Shown: positions 61,685 through 64,000 of the stretch, in pieces
Numbering within the stretch: position 1 is the first letter of the stretch
Layout of the letters: each line of letters opens with the position of its first letter
Assembly: GCA_947846985.1 (NCBI GenBank)
Contig: CANTUZ010000011.1
Location: 15,240,096 to 15,304,095, forward strand
DNA length: 64,000 nucleotides
Direction: 5' to 3'
DNA from: Fratercula arctica
Taxonomy: Eukaryota; Chordata; Aves; Charadriiformes; Alcidae
The notes under the pieces: model-generated
What the model saw: the letters and a program-made list of their open reading frames with translations, nothing else
Databases searched by the model: none
What the model was told of the DNA's origin: nothing
Program-made: the position numbers and the translations under genes

Positions 61685-64000
61685 GTAATCCACCGGGCGG
61701 GGGACTGCGTCAAGCCTGGACCCCAGGCCGCTCCCGGGGCTCGCTCTGTTGAGAAGAGGCAGTGGGGAGGTTTTTTTCCTTGGTCTTAAGATGCTTTGAT
61801 AACTTCTCAACCTTAGTCCTGGAGGTGGTTGCTAGAGCTGTGCAGCCAGGTGGAGCAGGGGAGGTCTTCACCTAGGGAGGGGTGAATATCGAGGATGTAG
61901 GGACTGATCTAACGGGCTTTGGAAAACAAGCAGACAAGAGCACTTTTTAAATTCCCTCTTCCTTCTCTCATCTCAAATGTGAGAGAAGAACTTGCTGTCA
62001 TTCTATGGCATGAGAACAGCAGCTGAAAGCCTTACAGATGCCTTCCCCCCACCCCAGCCTGTGCACGCTGCATAGGCTTTTGGGTGCTTCTAGCAAAATA
62101 CAGGTGAGCTGGCAGGAGTGACAGACTTGTTTTGGTGTAGAGCTGCTTAAAAACAGCAAAGGGAAATGTGCATTCGATAACGGCTCCAGAAAAGTGCATG
62201 GAAGAGGTCTATCGGACAAGAACGAATTCTAGCTGCAGACCCTTTCTCCCTTATCAAAGAAATGAGGCATAAAATGGAGCTTGTGATATTAGCACTGTTT
62301 ACCAGAGAACTGGTTCGGGACTTGTCTCAGAGTCTGTAAATACTTCTATCGCCATGTCTGTGATATGACAACACAAAATGCAGTCTGACTTGTGCAGGAG
62401 AGAGCATTAAATCTGTTAATAATAGCATTCTTGAAAATCTCTGTTCTACTACATCACTTTGCCATAACATATTGATTAAAATTCATAACATCCCATTTCA
62501 ACCTGCCATATCATGGCATCTTTAAAGTAGTACATCACTTTGAATTTTCTCTCTTCAGCCATATATTCAGTACAGAAATACCGTTTGTGAAAATGTGGGC
62601 AGCACAGAGCCCAGGAGAGCTACTGCTGAGCTCGGTAGCCATAGTGTTTCCGACGGCTTTAGGGGGAGTTGAATCCGGCCCGTTACACACAGCAAGCAAA
62701 CAAAACCGAAGAACTCGTATTCCCAAACTGTCCTGATGCTGTCATTATCTATCAAATATATATATGGAAGAATTGCATAGTAATGTTTTTAGGATAAAAA
62801 ATAGGCATTACAAACAAAATGGACAAGGGTAGAGGAATATTCAAATATACATTGTTCTATGTTTTCAAGTGCTTTTAACAGAGATGTTTCTGTCAAAGGC
62901 TCTCCAGTGCAGTGCTGTTTTGCAGTTGATGTTTAGCACCCCTGACTTTAGTTTTGCCTAGGTAAATTACACATTGAAACATCTTGTGAGTTATTCTAAT
63001 TTTATATAGGATTTAAAAAAAAATAAATTTCATTGCTCTTCTGTGACGTGCACCACAGTTGCTATTCTGCCAACCTCCACTGAGACAGTCATGTAACTTG
63101 TCTTGCAAAGCACATCTCATCTTTACTTTTATCCACATTAAAACCTGGAATAATAATTTCAGCTTATATTTAGAATCTGCAGAGAGCATGCAGTAATGAA
63201 ATTGTGTGGCTAGTTCTCATCTGAGTCTTGATATTTTTCTTAATATATTCTCCAAATAGTCTAAATCTCAAGGTGATGACACTTTAAAAAAGTAAAAATT
63301 AGGCAGAGTTTTACCAAGTACTAAAAAGCCTTTTTTCTTCCATATTTTCCTTTCTTTCCTTTTTCCTCATCCCGCAAGCTCAGTCCCCTTGGAAAAATAC
63401 ATGATGTACCTAAAAGGAGAATGTTCTGTTCTTAAATGTGCAACTCGAAAGAACTGTTATGCAGAATAACAGCATAGTCTCTAAGGTAGTTGGCACATAA
63501 TCGCATTGGTCCAGTTCCCACAAAGTGCTTACGCACACAAGTTATTTTAATGCACTGAAGAAGTCCACTGAGATAAATGAAACTTCCTCTGTGTGCGTTA
63601 CACAAGGAAGCATTTGCAGGACTGGGGCCTTGGTGCTTAGCATGTCAAGAGTGAAGCTGTGTCTTAAATGTTTAAACTGAGTGGAAAACAATGTGTTCCG
63701 TGGGACACCGGTATATGTGCATTAAAAAAGGTTTAATTGTGTGGTCTATACCAGCTACCGGTTCTACATATATCGAAAATTTTTTAAAAATCCTAATTTA
63801 GATTATGGGTAGAGTGTGTTTTTCTTTGCATGGACATTGTGGTAGGCTCATTGAGAGCAAACTCTTCAGGACAAAGAATTCATAATGTAAAATTTTAATT
63901 TCATAGCAAAATATGGCTTTGTTGCTATGAATTAAATAGTGGCTAAGCAATAAACACATTGTCATAATTATATAGGAGGAATCCTTACTTAGATTTTTAT
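61685..64000 (+). other. WNK2: WNK2 intron 11 (5' part)
   Basis: The sequence after exon 11 is AT-rich with no further recognisable WNK2 exon before the window ends. The exons for the second PF2-like domain and the coiled coils must lie downstream. Confidence 0.8.

Overview
The window is a piece of a bird nuclear genome. The evidence is a set of CR1 (chicken repeat 1) LINE copies, several ending in the CR1-type 8-bp tail (variants of ATTCTATG), and two solo LTRs of an avian endogenous retrovirus type with perfect 5-bp target-site duplications. There is one recognisable gene, on the + strand: WNK2, a serine/threonine kinase of the WNK (with-no-lysine) family. Ten consecutive coding exons are present. 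Exon 1, which carries the N terminus and the WNK-specific catalytic lysine, lies upstream of the window, and the C-terminal exons lie downstream. Exons are numbered here by the usual vertebrate WNK scheme, so the first exon in the window is called exon 2. The ten exons (173, 221, 158, 89, 220, 289, 197, 156, 192 and 540 nt) all have GT/AG borders. They join into one uninterrupted 745-codon reading frame.

Layout: 1-31893 is the 3' part of a very large intron 1, filled with CR1 copies (about 175-1465, 2851-2952, 3369-4161, 6716-7275, 10000-11014, 15486-15606, 16727-16866, 18498-19091 and a minus-strand stub at 19101-19150) and a solo LTR (25698-26338). A second solo LTR (10376-10733) sits inside one of the CR1 copies. 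Exons 2-5 (31894-45537) encode the kinase domain from helix C through the C-lobe. Exons 6-7 (46337-49584) encode the end of the kinase domain, the PF2-like autoinhibitory domain with its FxF motif, and the acidic KLHL3-type degron. Exon 8 (52778-52974) is Ser-rich. Exons 9-11 (55659-61684) encode a Pro/Gln-rich low-complexity linker whose exact wording is the main reason for calling WNK2 rather than WNK1, 3 or 4. Intron 9 holds two more CR1 copies in opposite orientations (58035-58455 + and 58870-59165 -).

The points most worth a second look are these: an open, Ser/Pro/Gln-rich stretch in intron 8 (53566-54289), at the position where WNK1 carries its HSN2 cassette exon; tandem NAGNAG acceptors on two successive Pro/Gln-rich exons; a nested solo LTR in a CR1 with an intact duplication; a CR1 copy with a switched 3' end; compact near-perfect hairpins in introns 1 and 3; and two short CpG-rich patches in intron 1. 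No tRNA, rRNA, CRISPR array or second protein-coding gene could be supported.
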